A stretch of DNA of 64,000 nt from Prevotella sp902465605 (GCA_902465605.1 CABQNT010000011.1:39181-103180), one strand, 5' to 3'. Positions 27,048 to 37,012 are shown, counted from the first letter of the stretch. Program-made: numbers and translations. Notes: generated from the sequence alone by a model not told the origin.

Positions 27048-27089
27048 GGCTTATTTGCAACCCGAGGCAGGGTTGGTTGTAAATACGCC
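27048..27089. repeat. Dispersed hairpin repeat, copy 2 (inverted relative to copy 1)
   Basis: GGCTTATTTGCAACC and GGTTGTAAATACGCC face each other. The complement closely matches 19571-19613. The stretch 27131-27388 that follows, up to the porin stop, shows no gene or signal I can support. Confidence 0.6.
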
Positions 27090-27388
27090 AAGCATGGAGA
27101 GGTTCTTTGTCAAGATAATTCACAACATTTGTTCGTCATGATTTCATTTAGGCAACAGGTAACAAGTGGGCAATTAAAGCGACTCTGTATGTGAAACAGA
27201 TAGACATCAGGTGTATAGTGCTTAAATAGTGGAAGTCCTCGTCAACCAGGATAAATACAAAAACACACAAGGGTTAACGCAACACAAAATACAGAGAGAG
27301 CCACTTTCATTCCGCTGTGACGTAAGAAAAATCTGAAACATGAGCAACTGCGAGTGTAGGAATATCATCTACACTTTTAACAAACAAC

Positions 27389-28429
27389 CTAAAAGCGCGT
27401 CATCACTTCAATAACGAACTTGTCTTTCTCCGATATTTTGGCCAGGTTATCGTGCTCATAGAAATATTTCTCGTAGTTCACACGGAGGTCAGAGATGAAG
27501 GGCTTGTCGATACTCAGTGTCACCCCGCCAGTCACGCGTGAGCGTTTGTAGTCGTTGACGATCAACACGCCCGTCTCATCCCTCACGCCATTGGCATACC
27601 GGAAACCGTCACTGTGGTCGGTCATGTAATCAAAGCGCACCAGCGGGGATATCTTAGAAAAGAAACACCGCTTCAACGGAATGTCATAGTTGACGAAAGC
27701 GTCGACCGAATGTACGGCATCGAAAGCCTCTTTAGCATAGTGCTTGTAGAGGTACTCCACTTCGGCGTGCCAGCCATTTGCGTGATAGTACATACCAGCG
27801 TCGTACATCATGACGGTAAGATGGTCGGGATTGATTTTCTGAGTGCTTAGCGTGATGTTCCATCCGCCAGGGATGAAAGCCTGCAACTTGGTGGAGAAAT
27901 TGATTTGACGGGTCCAGAAATCTTTCTGGTCGGTTAGTCCTGAACCATTAAAGACACCACCCTCGATACGCATGGGGATGCCCAACTTGAAATTATAGCC
28001 CACCGTCAGGCCCACGTCGCGCACGTTGCCTACTTGCTTTGCGATGAACGAACGATTGGCAAAATATTGCTCGTGAGGCGAACGATGCGCGTCAATGGTG
28101 AAGGGCACACGCATCTGTCCGATGGTGAACTGCACGCTATCAAGGGGAACCAGCCGCGTGTAAGCATCAAGCATCTTAATCTTTCCCTCGTCAGAGAGGT
28201 CAATCTCGGCCTTGTATGATACCCTTGGCGCCACCCTACCCGTCAGGCTAAAGCGCGCTGTACGCACCTCGAAGCGGCCCTTTTGATCATCGGGCTGGTA
28301 TTCAAATTTACCACGAATGGTTCCTTCTATTTTGGGTTTGTAGTCCACATTGTCACTTTGCTGCGCCTGAACAACGACTGACTGTACCAGCAAGACAAAG
28401 ACGGCAAGGAGCGTTTGGATATGTTTCAT
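27389..28429 (-). CDS. OprO/OprP-like phosphate-selective porin
   Basis: The mature part is a beta-barrel with repeated aromatic strands and ends in VIEVMTRF, a terminal Phe typical of outer-membrane proteins. A signal peptide runs to about residue 25 (VVVQAQ). The text IEGTIRGKFEYQ, GRFEVRTARFSLTG and IGQMRVPFTID matches the porin O/P family, whose members conduct phosphate or polyphosphate in other bacteria. At 346 aa it is somewhat short for the family. The start is the ATG at 28429. It is divergent from an LRR/ppk1/ppx operon, which fits a phosphate role, though ion selectivity cannot be read from sequence alone. Confidence 0.85.
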   Translation of the reverse strand: MKHIQTLLAVFVLLVQSVVVQAQQSDNVDYKPKIEGTIRGKFEYQPDDQKGRFEVRTARFSLTGRVAPRVSYKAEIDLSDEGKIKMLDAYTRLVPLDSVQFTIGQMRVPFTIDAHRSPHEQYFANRSFIAKQVGNVRDVGLTVGYNFKLGIPMRIEGGVFNGSGLTDQKDFWTRQINFSTKLQAFIPGGWNITLSTQKINPDHLTVMMYDAGMYYHANGWHAEVEYLYKHYAKEAFDAVHSVDAFVNYDIPLKRCFFSKISPLVRFDYMTDHSDGFRYANGVRDETGVLIVNDYKRSRVTGGVTLSIDKPFISDLRVNYEKYFYEHDNLAKISEKDKFVIEVMTRF

Positions 28430-28456
28430 GTTTTGTCTAACATGTGATTTTGGGTA

Positions 28457-28464
28457 CAAAATTA
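28457..28464 (-). promoter_or_regulatory. -7 box of the porin gene
   Basis: The minus strand reads TAATTTTG 28 bases before the start codon, giving a short leader of about 20 bases. Confidence 0.6.
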
Positions 28465-28629
28465 ACGTTCGGATGTTTCATTTTTAATACATATTTATTA
28501 CAATTGCATGATGCAACGCTACAGATTTGTAACCTAACGGATTTGATTACAACCTGAATGACTACTAATTCATGCGTAAATGTAACAGAATTGTAAAAAA
28601 CAATACAACCATATTTCGCTTTTATATGG

Positions 28630-28637
28630 TATTTTTG
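28630..28637 (+). promoter_or_regulatory. -7 box of the LRR/ppk1/ppx operon
   Basis: TATTTTTG lies 24 bases before the ATG at 28661. It is divergent from the porin promoter about 165 bases away, so one regulator could serve both. Confidence 0.6.
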
Positions 28638-28660
28638 CACAAAACTAATTGACAACTTGT

Positions 28661-29551
28661 ATGAAGGAGAACAAAAAACTCATCAAAGACGTTCTGAAAA
28701 AACATGTGAATCGGGAGGACAAATTTGAGAATCTCGTTTTGAACCTTGCCCTCAAGCGGATGGCAGGAGCCAAGAAAGATGAAGAGGGCGTTTACTATTC
28801 GAAGAAGCAAAAACGTGTCATCATGGCCACAAAAACGCTCGAAGGCACGTACGATATCCCCGAAGGGACTGAGGTAATCGACGATGATGCCTTCTGGGGA
28901 TGTGCCTTTCTGGAGCAAGTGAACATCCCGGAAACCGTCACACACATTGGCAACGAAGCTTTTTCGCGATGCATGTCCTTGAAAGAACTCGTGATTCCTG
29001 CCTCCGTTGAAAGCCTCGGCCATAATCCGTTCGTAGGCTTGAACAGCGAAAACATCGTGTGCAAGTCAGAACATTTCATCATTGAGAACAAACTGATGTT
29101 CACTGCCGACCACAAGAAGCTCGTCGCCTGTCTGACCGATGCGGCGATGGTCATCATTCCGAAGGGCGTGGTGGAGATACAAGACTTTGCCTTTTCTCGT
29201 CGCCGCAGGTTGAAAAAAGTAATCATACCCGACACGGTTGAGGTCATTGGCAGTGACGCCTTCTCTGATTGCGACGCCTTGGAGAAGGTCACTCTTCCTG
29301 CTTCTGTCAAAATCGTTGAGCCACATGCCTTCGCTGAATGTGACCAACTGAAGAAGCTCACCTTCTTGGGTGTTGTAGAACACATCGCGCGCACATCCGT
29401 TTCCAATTGTGACGCTCTGAAGAAAATCGTCGTCCCAGAAGGTTCCTCGGCTCAATACATCAAGCAATTGCATATCCCCTTGGAACTGGAAGACATTGTG
29501 ATAGAAAACACAGAGCGAAAAGACCAGGAGAAACAAGCGCCGCAATCCTAA
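28661..29551 (+). CDS. Cytoplasmic BspA-type leucine-rich-repeat protein
   Basis: After a charged N-terminal region (about 1-65, many Lys/Glu) the protein consists of about seven LRR_5 repeats with the pattern IPxxVxxIGxxAFxxCxxLxxVxIP (for example TVEVIGSDAFSDCDALEKVTLP), then a charged C-terminal tail. Most BspA-type proteins are exported adhesins, but this one has no signal peptide or sorting tail, so it should remain in the cytoplasm and serve as a protein-binding scaffold. The start is the ATG at 28661 (a TTG four codons upstream is less likely). It is 53 bases upstream of ppk1 on the same strand. Confidence 0.85.
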   Translation: MKENKKLIKDVLKKHVNREDKFENLVLNLALKRMAGAKKDEEGVYYSKKQKRVIMATKTLEGTYDIPEGTEVIDDDAFWGCAFLEQVNIPETVTHIGNEAFSRCMSLKELVIPASVESLGHNPFVGLNSENIVCKSEHFIIENKLMFTADHKKLVACLTDAAMVIIPKGVVEIQDFAFSRRRRLKKVIIPDTVEVIGSDAFSDCDALEKVTLPASVKIVEPHAFAECDQLKKLTFLGVVEHIARTSVSNCDALKKIVVPEGSSAQYIKQLHIPLELEDIVIENTERKDQEKQAPQS

Positions 29552-29604
29552 CGAACGCTCACCTTCATCAAATTCGACACAATAACAGTTACTACCTCCG
29601 AAAA

Positions 29605-31662
29605 ATGGCACAAAGCACAAAAATGAAGTATCGTTACATCGAGAGAGACATCAGTTGGATGTATTTCAATCATCGCATCTTGCAAGAAGCACAAAAGCCC
29701 ACCGTTCCTTTGTTGGAGCGTCTTTCATTCTTAGGCATCTACTCCAATAACCTGGACGAATTCTTCCGAGTAAGGATGGCTTCGCTCAATAAGATTTTGG
29801 AAAGCACGAATGTCTCGGCAGCGACAGCGAAAATGATCAAAAAAACCATCAAGCACATCAACAAACTCAATGAAGAATACAACATTGAGTATGGCAACGC
29901 CATCAAAGATGTGTTCGCCGGACTGGAAAAGCACAACATGCGCATGCTTGACGAAACGCAGCTTAACGAGGAACAGAAGGCTTTCTTGAAAGCGTTTTAT
30001 TACGACAAGCTCAACGGTTCGACCAATCCCATTTGGCTTTCAGAAATTGATGACCTCAGCATTTTGGAAGACAATCGTATCTATCTCGCCGTGAAAAGAA
30101 CCGAGGAGATGAGCCGCAAAACAAAATTTGCCATCATCAAAATACCCGACAGGATATACGGACGCTTCCTGAAAATTCCCTCTTCAGACAATTGTGAGAA
30201 CTTCATGTACCTGGATGACGTCGTTAGATACTGCCTGCCCCTCATCTTCATCGGACTGAAAGGGTCTACCTACGAGGCTTATTCTTTCAAGTTTACCAAG
30301 GATGCAGAAATGGAGGTTGACAACGAAGCCGATTACGGTGCCATGGAACGCATCGCCATAGGGGTGAACAGTAGGAAACGAGGAGAGGCCATACGCATGG
30401 TATATGACAAGGACATGTCTGCCGACTTGAAAAGGAAGGTGATGAAACGTCTGCACGTGAAAGAGCTGGACACCTTGCTGGCAGCAGGTAGATACCAGAA
30501 TCATAAAGACTTGATGGGCTTTCCAGCATCGGGTTATGAAAAATTGAGTTATCCCAAATGGCCGCAAATACTCAAACCAGAATTCCTGTCAGAAGAAAGT
30601 ATCTTCGACCTCATCAGGCAGAAAGACCGTTTCATCCATGTTCCTTATCACTCGTTCAACGGCTACATTCGCATGTTGAGAGAAGCAGCCTTGCGCCCGG
30701 AAGTCAAGGAAATCAAGACCACGCTCTATCGCTTGGCCAAAGATTCCAAGGTGGTGAAGGCCTTGATTTGCGCAGCACAAAACGGCAAGAAGGTGACAGC
30801 CGTGGTAGAGTTGCTGGCTCGGTTCGACGAAGAAAGCAACATCAAGTGGAGCAAGCGCATGCAGGAAGAAGGCGTGAACGTGATTTTTGGCGTGGAAGGT
30901 TTGAAGATTCATTCTAAACTCTTGCACATCACGACCACCAAGGGCAATCTGGCTTGCGTCGGAACGGGCAACTTTCACGAGGGAAACGCCAAGACCTACA
31001 CCGACTATCTCATGATGACGGCGCGGCCACGCATCGTCAATGAGGTGGAAAAGGTGTTCGACTTCATCGACAGACCCTTCTCACAAGTACGCTTCAGGGA
31101 ACTCATGGTGTCGCCCAACTCGATGAAATCACGCATCATCCGCATGCTCGACAACGAAATCAAGAATGCCTTGGCTGGGCAAGAGGCATGGGTTAAGATT
31201 AAAATCAACCACATCACCGACCCTGACATCGTCAACAAGCTCTACGCTGCCTCGCAAGCTGGCGTGAAAATAGACTTGCTCTTACGCGGCAACTGCTCAC
31301 TGGTGCCAGGCATCAAGGGCATGAGCGAGAAAATCAAGGCTGTGGGCATCATTGACAGATACCTGGAACATTCGCGCATTTTGATATTCTGTAACGGCGG
31401 AAAACCAAAATATTATTTGGGTTCGGCCGACTGGATGCCACGCAATCTCATCAACCGCATCGAAGTGATGACACCTGTTTACGACCAAGACCTGCAACAA
31501 GACTTGCTGCGCACCGTTGAGTATGGCATGCGTGACACAACCAATGGGCGAATCATCGATGGCATGGGGACCAACGAAATACAACCCATCGCAGAAGGAC
31601 AGCAACCTTTCCGTTCACAGCAAGCCTTGTTCGAGGCCTATCAATCAGAACAACAAGCATGA
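29605..31662 (+). CDS. ppk1: Polyphosphate kinase 1
   Basis: PPK1 reversibly transfers the terminal phosphate of ATP onto polyphosphate chains. All four PPK1 regions are present: an N-terminal domain starting YIERDISWMYFNHRIL, a middle domain, and two phospholipase-D-like C-terminal domains. The two histidines of the active site are H436 (GLKIHSKLLHI) and H589 (YLEHSRILIF), the first being the autophosphorylated one in the family. The length of 685 aa is normal. The gene overlaps ppx by 4 bases (ATGA), so synthesis and breakdown of polyphosphate are translationally coupled. Confidence 0.97.
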   Translation: MAQSTKMKYRYIERDISWMYFNHRILQEAQKPTVPLLERLSFLGIYSNNLDEFFRVRMASLNKILESTNVSAATAKMIKKTIKHINKLNEEYNIEYGNAIKDVFAGLEKHNMRMLDETQLNEEQKAFLKAFYYDKLNGSTNPIWLSEIDDLSILEDNRIYLAVKRTEEMSRKTKFAIIKIPDRIYGRFLKIPSSDNCENFMYLDDVVRYCLPLIFIGLKGSTYEAYSFKFTKDAEMEVDNEADYGAMERIAIGVNSRKRGEAIRMVYDKDMSADLKRKVMKRLHVKELDTLLAAGRYQNHKDLMGFPASGYEKLSYPKWPQILKPEFLSEESIFDLIRQKDRFIHVPYHSFNGYIRMLREAALRPEVKEIKTTLYRLAKDSKVVKALICAAQNGKKVTAVVELLARFDEESNIKWSKRMQEEGVNVIFGVEGLKIHSKLLHITTTKGNLACVGTGNFHEGNAKTYTDYLMMTARPRIVNEVEKVFDFIDRPFSQVRFRELMVSPNSMKSRIIRMLDNEIKNALAGQEAWVKIKINHITDPDIVNKLYAASQAGVKIDLLLRGNCSLVPGIKGMSEKIKAVGIIDRYLEHSRILIFCNGGKPKYYLGSADWMPRNLINRIEVMTPVYDQDLQQDLLRTVEYGMRDTTNGRIIDGMGTNEIQPIAEGQQPFRSQQALFEAYQSEQQA

Positions 31663-32609
31663 CGAAAAAGAAAGAAACAACCCCAGAACCCATCAAACAA
31701 AAAGAAAAAATGGAAGCAAAAACATTCGCAGCAATTGATATTGGATCGAACGGTGCGCGCCTGTTAATCAAGCGTTTTGATGACAGTGCGCCCCAATTTG
31801 AGCGCTTTAAGCGGGTGATGTTCATCCGCATTCCCCTGCGATTGGGCAAAGACGTGTTTACATTAGGCAAGATTTCGAAAGACCGCGCCACGATGATGAT
31901 GCGTATGATGAAAGGCTTTAAACAGTTCATGCTGCTCTACCAAGTGGATCAATATCGTGCCTGTGCCACCGCAGCCATGCGCGATGCAGACAATGGGAAG
32001 AAGGTAATGAAAGAGATTGAGCGTGAGACAGGCATCAAACTTGAGATTATTCGGGGCGAGGAAGAAGCACGACTGCTTTGCAATAACATCATTGAACAAA
32101 CCAATAGTCAAACGGGCAATTTCGCATACGTCGACGTGGGTGGCGGCAGTACCGAGATATCATTGCTGCATGATGGCGCACTGGCCGAGAGTCATTCATT
32201 CGATATGGGTACCCTGCGCATGCTCAGTGGCAAGGTAACCAACGCTACCAAGCATCAGATGCGGGGCATGTTGGACGAGTATGCCGAGCATTTTCCTGAC
32301 ACACAGATTATTGGTTCGGGCGGCAACATCAACAAACTCTTCAGGCTGACGCACGGTAAAAACGACGAAAAGCAAATGAAAGTGGAGGAATTGAAGGAAA
32401 TATACGAGACTCTCTCCAAGCTCAGCGAGGAAGAAAGAAAAGAAAAGTACGGACTGAAAGACGACCGCGCCGATGTCATCATACCGGCTGCGGAGATTTT
32501 CCTGATGGTGGCTAAGGCCTTGAAGTGTGACACCATATACGTACCTAACATCAGTTTGGCCGATAGTATTGTTGACGGTTTATACCGAGAGTACAGCCAA
32601 ACAAAGTAG
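31659..32609 (+). CDS. ppx: Ppx/GppA-family exopolyphosphatase
   Basis: The 316-aa protein has the actin-like ATPase fold of the Ppx/GppA family, with the phosphate-binding loops AAIDIGSNGARLLI and YVDVGGGSTEIS and a conserved glutamate between them (IIRGEEEARL). It is a short form lacking the C-terminal HD-type domain of the E. coli enzyme. Overlap with ppk1 favours exopolyphosphatase over pppGpp phosphatase activity. The N-terminus is lysine-rich (TKKKETTPEPIKQKEK); an internal ATG at codon 18 (MEAKTFAAIDIG) could be the true start. Confidence 0.92.
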   Translation: MTKKKETTPEPIKQKEKMEAKTFAAIDIGSNGARLLIKRFDDSAPQFERFKRVMFIRIPLRLGKDVFTLGKISKDRATMMMRMMKGFKQFMLLYQVDQYRACATAAMRDADNGKKVMKEIERETGIKLEIIRGEEEARLLCNNIIEQTNSQTGNFAYVDVGGGSTEISLLHDGALAESHSFDMGTLRMLSGKVTNATKHQMRGMLDEYAEHFPDTQIIGSGGNINKLFRLTHGKNDEKQMKVEELKEIYETLSKLSEEERKEKYGLKDDRADVIIPAAEIFLMVAKALKCDTIYVPNISLADSIVDGLYREYSQTK

Positions 32610-32631
32610 AAAATCATGCAATGCAGACTAG

Positions 32632-32668
32632 AACGGGGCTTGGTACCATTGGGGTATCAGGCCCCGTT
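32632..32668 (+). terminator. Hairpin terminator after ppx
   Basis: A 16-bp stem with G-T pairs (32632-32647 with 32653-32668; ends AACGGGGC/GCCCCGTT) lies 22 bases past the ppx stop. The T-run behind it is weak. Confidence 0.65.
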
Positions 32669-32830
32669 CGCTTGTCATTAATGTGCAGTTGAAGTGCAAA
32701 TGATACCTCGCCAGCACAACCTTAGAATAGCTTCGAAACATGATTTTAATGCAAAATAATCGTAATAAATAGGTGTTGTGTCAATTCTTTTTTGTTAATT
32801 TGCAATAAGTATCATAAAACACGGAACAAG

Positions 32831-35026
32831 ATGGGAAAAGGAAAAAAAGGTGGCAAACGCATGTCCAAAAAGCAATTGGCTGAAAAGTTGGAAGGGTTCT
32901 TTACAACACAACCGGAAAAAACATTTAGTTATAAAGAGATATTCCGTACGCTCAAACTGAACACACATCCGCTGAAGATGCTCGCCATCGACCTGATGGA
33001 AGAGATGGCTTGGGACGATTTCTTGACAAAGGTGTCTGACCATTCATACCGCCTCAACCAGATGGGACAGGTGGTGGAAGGACTTTTTCGGCGCAAAGGT
33101 AATGGGAAAAACTCATTCATCCCCGATGGAAGTGACAAACCCATCTTTGTTTCCGAGCGCAACTCGATGTCGGCACTCAATGGTGACCGTGTGAAAGTGT
33201 CGCTCATGGCACGCCGTCAAAAGCACATCAAAGAAGCACAGGTCATCGAAATACTGCAACGTTCGCGCGATCAGTTCGTCGGTAAACTGCGAGTTGAAAA
33301 GAACATCGCCTTCCTGGTGACGCAGGAGAACTTGTTTGCCAACGACATTTTGATTCCGAGAAACAAGTTGAAGGGCGGCCAAACCAACGACAAGGTGGTG
33401 GTGAAAGTGAGCAAATGGCCCGATGAGAATCATAAAAACATCATAGGAGAGGTTGTCGACGTGCTGGGAAAGACTGGCGACAACGATGCGGAGATGCACA
33501 CCATCTTGGCTCAATACGGTTTACCTTACAAGTATCCAAAGGCTGTAGAAGACGCTGCAGAGCGAATTAGTGGCGAGATTACCAAGCAAGATTTAGCTGA
33601 AAGAGAAGACTTTCGACAGGTGTTCACCTGCACGATTGACCCCAAAGATGCCAAGGATTTCGACGATGCCTTGTCTATTCGTGAGGTAAGCAAGGGCATT
33701 TGGGAAGTTGGTATCCACATTGCTGACGTGACACACTATGTTACCGAGAAGTCTATCATCGACAAAGAGGCGCAGAAGCGTGCCACCTCCGTGTATCTGG
33801 TAGACCGCACTATCCCGATGTTGCCCGAGCGATTGTGCAACTTCATCTGCTCCCTTCGTCCCGATGAAGAGAAACTTTGCTACAGCGTCATCGTGGAGAT
33901 GGATGTCGATGGATTCATTCGGAGCCAGCGTATTGTACATACCGTCATCAAGAGCAATCGCAGATATGCCTACGAAGAGGTGCAGCAGTTGCTTGAAGAG
34001 AATGGTATAATAGATGGAACAGGGCAACCAGCACCGGCTCCACACAAGGGTGGATACAAGGGAGAGCATGCTAAGGAGCTGATTATGCTGGACACCTTGG
34101 CCAAGAAGTTGCGCGAGGAACGCTTCAAGAACGGTGCGGTGAAGTTTGATTCTGAAGAACTTCATTTCGATGTTGATGAGAAGGGGAAGCCCGTGCGCTG
34201 CTATTTTAAACGTTCAAAAGATGCCAACAAGCTGATAGAAGAGTTCATGTTGCTGGCCAACCGTACCGTGGCTGAGAGCGTGGGGAAGGTGAAAAAGAGT
34301 GCCAAAGCCAAGACTTTGCCTTACCGTGTACACGACAATCCCGACCCACAGAAGTTGGAAAACCTGAAAGATTTTATCGTGAAGTTCGGCTATAAGATGA
34401 AAACGGCAGGGACAAAGGGACAAACAGCCCGCAGTCTTAATCGTCTGATGGAAGCCGTTGACGGCACGGATGAGCAGAAACTCATACAAACCGTCGCCCT
34501 CAGAGCGATGATGAAGGCGAAGTACACCATTTATAATATAGGCCACTTTGGCTTGGCTTTCGACTATTACACGCACTTCACATCGCCCATCCGGCGTTAT
34601 CCAGACATGATGGTTCACCGACTGTTGACACGATATGCAAAGGGTGGCCGCAGCGCCAACAAGGACTATTACGAGCGTTTGTGCGAGCATAGTTCTGACA
34701 TGGAGCAGGTGGCAGCCAATGCCGAACGTGACTCTATCAAGTACAAGATGGTGGAATTCATGGGTGAGCATATCGGTGAAGAGTTTGATGCGCACATCAG
34801 TGGCATCCAAAGCTACGGCATCTATTGCGAAATCGACGAGAATCATTGCGAAGGAATGGTACCCATGCACGATTTGGATGACGATTATTACGACTTTGAT
34901 GAGAAGAACTATTGTCTCGTTGGCCGTCGACATCATCACAAATACCAGCTGGGAGATCCCATCAGGATTAAAGTGGCACAGGCCAACCTGGAGAAGAAAC
35001 AACTCGACTTCACACTGGTCGACTAA
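32831..35026 (+). CDS. rnr: Ribonuclease R (RNB family exoribonuclease)
   Basis: This 3'-to-5' exoribonuclease degrades structured RNA. In order it has a basic N-terminus (GKGKKGGKRMSKK), an N-terminal winged-helix domain (about 20-75), cold-shock-like domains (about 80-230), the RNB catalytic domain with DPKDAKDFDDALSI (about 270-283, metal-binding aspartates), and a C-terminal S1 domain (FDAHISGIQSYGIYCEID). The length of 731 aa is normal. The start is the ATG at 32831; an in-frame TTG at 32792 would add unconserved residues. The next gene follows after 67 bases. Confidence 0.95.
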   Translation: MGKGKKGGKRMSKKQLAEKLEGFFTTQPEKTFSYKEIFRTLKLNTHPLKMLAIDLMEEMAWDDFLTKVSDHSYRLNQMGQVVEGLFRRKGNGKNSFIPDGSDKPIFVSERNSMSALNGDRVKVSLMARRQKHIKEAQVIEILQRSRDQFVGKLRVEKNIAFLVTQENLFANDILIPRNKLKGGQTNDKVVVKVSKWPDENHKNIIGEVVDVLGKTGDNDAEMHTILAQYGLPYKYPKAVEDAAERISGEITKQDLAEREDFRQVFTCTIDPKDAKDFDDALSIREVSKGIWEVGIHIADVTHYVTEKSIIDKEAQKRATSVYLVDRTIPMLPERLCNFICSLRPDEEKLCYSVIVEMDVDGFIRSQRIVHTVIKSNRRYAYEEVQQLLEENGIIDGTGQPAPAPHKGGYKGEHAKELIMLDTLAKKLREERFKNGAVKFDSEELHFDVDEKGKPVRCYFKRSKDANKLIEEFMLLANRTVAESVGKVKKSAKAKTLPYRVHDNPDPQKLENLKDFIVKFGYKMKTAGTKGQTARSLNRLMEAVDGTDEQKLIQTVALRAMMKAKYTIYNIGHFGLAFDYYTHFTSPIRRYPDMMVHRLLTRYAKGGRSANKDYYERLCEHSSDMEQVAANAERDSIKYKMVEFMGEHIGEEFDAHISGIQSYGIYCEIDENHCEGMVPMHDLDDDYYDFDEKNYCLVGRRHHHKYQLGDPIRIKVAQANLEKKQLDFTLVD

Positions 35027-35093
35027 TCATATATCCATCAAATCGAAGAAAAGAGTAAACTTATCTATTTTGTTCAACTAATTTAATCATGAT

Positions 35094-36503
35094 ATGAATC
35101 TCACCAATAAAGTACCAATGCAATTGCTTGCATGGCTGCTGTGCCTTATCTTGGTCCCGTCAACTCATGTAGATGCGAAGAACATCAAGGTCATAGAGAC
35201 CAACATACCCCAACGTCCTGCCGGACAAAAGGACGTGCTACAGCTCACCACACCTAAGTTACAAACGGTTCGTGTGGGCTTTGTAGGCCTGGGAATGCGC
35301 GGAATAAGTGCCGTAGAACGATGGAGCCAGATTCCTGGAACGGACATCGTGGCGCTCTGTGACGTAGAGGCCGACCGCGTAGAGCTTAGCCAGAAGAGGC
35401 TTGATAAGCACGGACGACACCGAGCTGTGGTCTACAGTGGCAGTATAGATGCATACAAGAAGATGTGCGAACGCAAGGACATCGACATCATCTACATCGC
35501 AACCGACTGGGTTCATCATGTGCCGATAGCACTTTATGCCATGAACCATGGAAAGCATGTGGCCATTGAAGTGCCTGCAGCAACCAACATGAATGAGATT
35601 TGGGCATTGATCAATACGGCTGAACGCACACGCAAGCATTGCATGATGTTGGAAAACTGCGTGTACGACTTCTTTGAATTGTCCACCCTCAACATGGCAC
35701 AACAAGGCCTCTTTGGTGAGGTTTTGCATGTAGAAGGTGCCTATATCCACAACTTAGAGGACTTTTGGGGCGAATATTGGCACAACTGGCGACTTGATTT
35801 CAATCGCAAGAATCGAGGTGATGTTTATCCTACCCACGGCATTGGTCCTGACTGTCAGGTGCTGAACATTCATCGTGGTGATCGCATGGAATATCTCGTT
35901 GCCATGGATACCAAAGCAACTATTGGTCCTAAGCTCGTTGAAAAGCAGACCGGGAAACCGTGTAACGACTTCCAAAACGGCGACCAAACCTCGACGTTGA
36001 TTCGCACTGTCAAGGGGAAGACCATGCTCATTCAGCACAACGTGATGACACCACGGCCATACAACCGGATGTATCAGGTGGTTGGAACCGATGGCTACGC
36101 CAGCAAATATCCTGTTGGCGAATTGGCTTTCAGACCCAAACAGTTGGCTACCAACGAGAAGATTAGTCACGAGAACCTCACGGCTCATGCTGCAGTAGCA
36201 GACAAAGTTCGCGACGAGTTACTGCAACAATACACACCACAGTTTGTCAAAGACCTTCAAGAGAAGGCTAAGAAGGTGGGTGGACACGGCGGCATGGACT
36301 ACATCATGGACTATCGTTTGGTTTATTGTCTGCAGAATGGACTCCCACTCGACATGGATGTGTACGACTTAGCCGAATGGTGTTGCCTGGGAGAACTCAC
36401 CAGATTGTCTATCGAAAACAATTCGGCACCAGTCGCCATACCCGACTTTACGCGTGGAGCTTGGAAGCGCATCAACGGTTTTCAATATCATTTCGCTCCA
36501 TAA
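35094..36503 (+). CDS. Exported Gfo/Idh/MocA protein, GH109 (alpha-N-acetylgalactosaminidase) type
   Basis: A signal peptide (about 1-27, ending VDAKN) leads to a Rossmann NAD-binding fold (VRVGFVGLGMRG) and the sandwich domain of the Gfo/Idh/MocA family. The stretch NRGDVYPTHGIGPDCQVLNIHRGDRM is the conserved region of GH109, in which NAD is a permanent cofactor and GalNAc or a related sugar is removed by oxidation and elimination. The protein is 469 aa, the usual size. Export plus GH109 motif suggests mucin or glycan trimming in the periplasm. It is not next to a SusC/D pair. Confidence 0.85.
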   Translation: MNLTNKVPMQLLAWLLCLILVPSTHVDAKNIKVIETNIPQRPAGQKDVLQLTTPKLQTVRVGFVGLGMRGISAVERWSQIPGTDIVALCDVEADRVELSQKRLDKHGRHRAVVYSGSIDAYKKMCERKDIDIIYIATDWVHHVPIALYAMNHGKHVAIEVPAATNMNEIWALINTAERTRKHCMMLENCVYDFFELSTLNMAQQGLFGEVLHVEGAYIHNLEDFWGEYWHNWRLDFNRKNRGDVYPTHGIGPDCQVLNIHRGDRMEYLVAMDTKATIGPKLVEKQTGKPCNDFQNGDQTSTLIRTVKGKTMLIQHNVMTPRPYNRMYQVVGTDGYASKYPVGELAFRPKQLATNEKISHENLTAHAAVADKVRDELLQQYTPQFVKDLQEKAKKVGGHGGMDYIMDYRLVYCLQNGLPLDMDVYDLAEWCCLGELTRLSIENNSAPVAIPDFTRGAWKRINGFQYHFAP

Positions 36504-36544
36504 CAACCCCGCAAAAAGTCTCGCTAAGAATTGATCATTGTAAT

Positions 36545-37012
36545 ATGGGATATATCGATAAAAGTTTGATGGAGGGCGAACGTGTCGTTTATCGCCCACG
36601 ACTACACTCGGCAATATACTGGCGTTCGGCATCGTTGGCCGTGCTTGGGATTCTCTTGTTGGTCTTTCCAACCGAAGGAACTCTTTTCCATCTTCAAATC
36701 GCAGCTTGCCTGTTGCTCGTGCTATTCGCCGTTCTGGGTTCTATATCAGCAAACGGAGGGCGGCAGTACGCACTGACCAACAAGCGCATTATCGCCAAAA
36801 AAGGTATCATTGAGCGCAACTCTTTGGAGCTGATGCTCCACAAATGCGAAGGCGTGCAAATCAGACAATCTATGTTAGGGCGCATCTTCAACTACGGTAC
36901 CGTATACGTGACAACGGGAGAGGAAACCAACAGCTTCGAGTATATCCATGATCCCATCGTGTTCAGTACGAAGATTCACCAGATGATAGATACACTAAGA
37001 GCATCTGAATAA
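36545..37012 (+). CDS. Membrane protein with bacterial PH domain (bPH2)
   Basis: The 155-aa product has two membrane helices (about 23-41 and 46-62) followed by a small beta-rich domain with the phrase YALTNKRIIAKKGIIERNSLEL, typical of the YdbS/YdbT-type bacterial PH domain. The function of these proteins is largely unknown. The start is the ATG at 36545; longer frames run into the preceding gene. It lies 41 bases after the GH109 gene and may be co-transcribed. Confidence 0.85.
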   Translation: MGYIDKSLMEGERVVYRPRLHSAIYWRSASLAVLGILLLVFPTEGTLFHLQIAACLLLVLFAVLGSISANGGRQYALTNKRIIAKKGIIERNSLELMLHKCEGVQIRQSMLGRIFNYGTVYVTTGEETNSFEYIHDPIVFSTKIHQMIDTLRASE

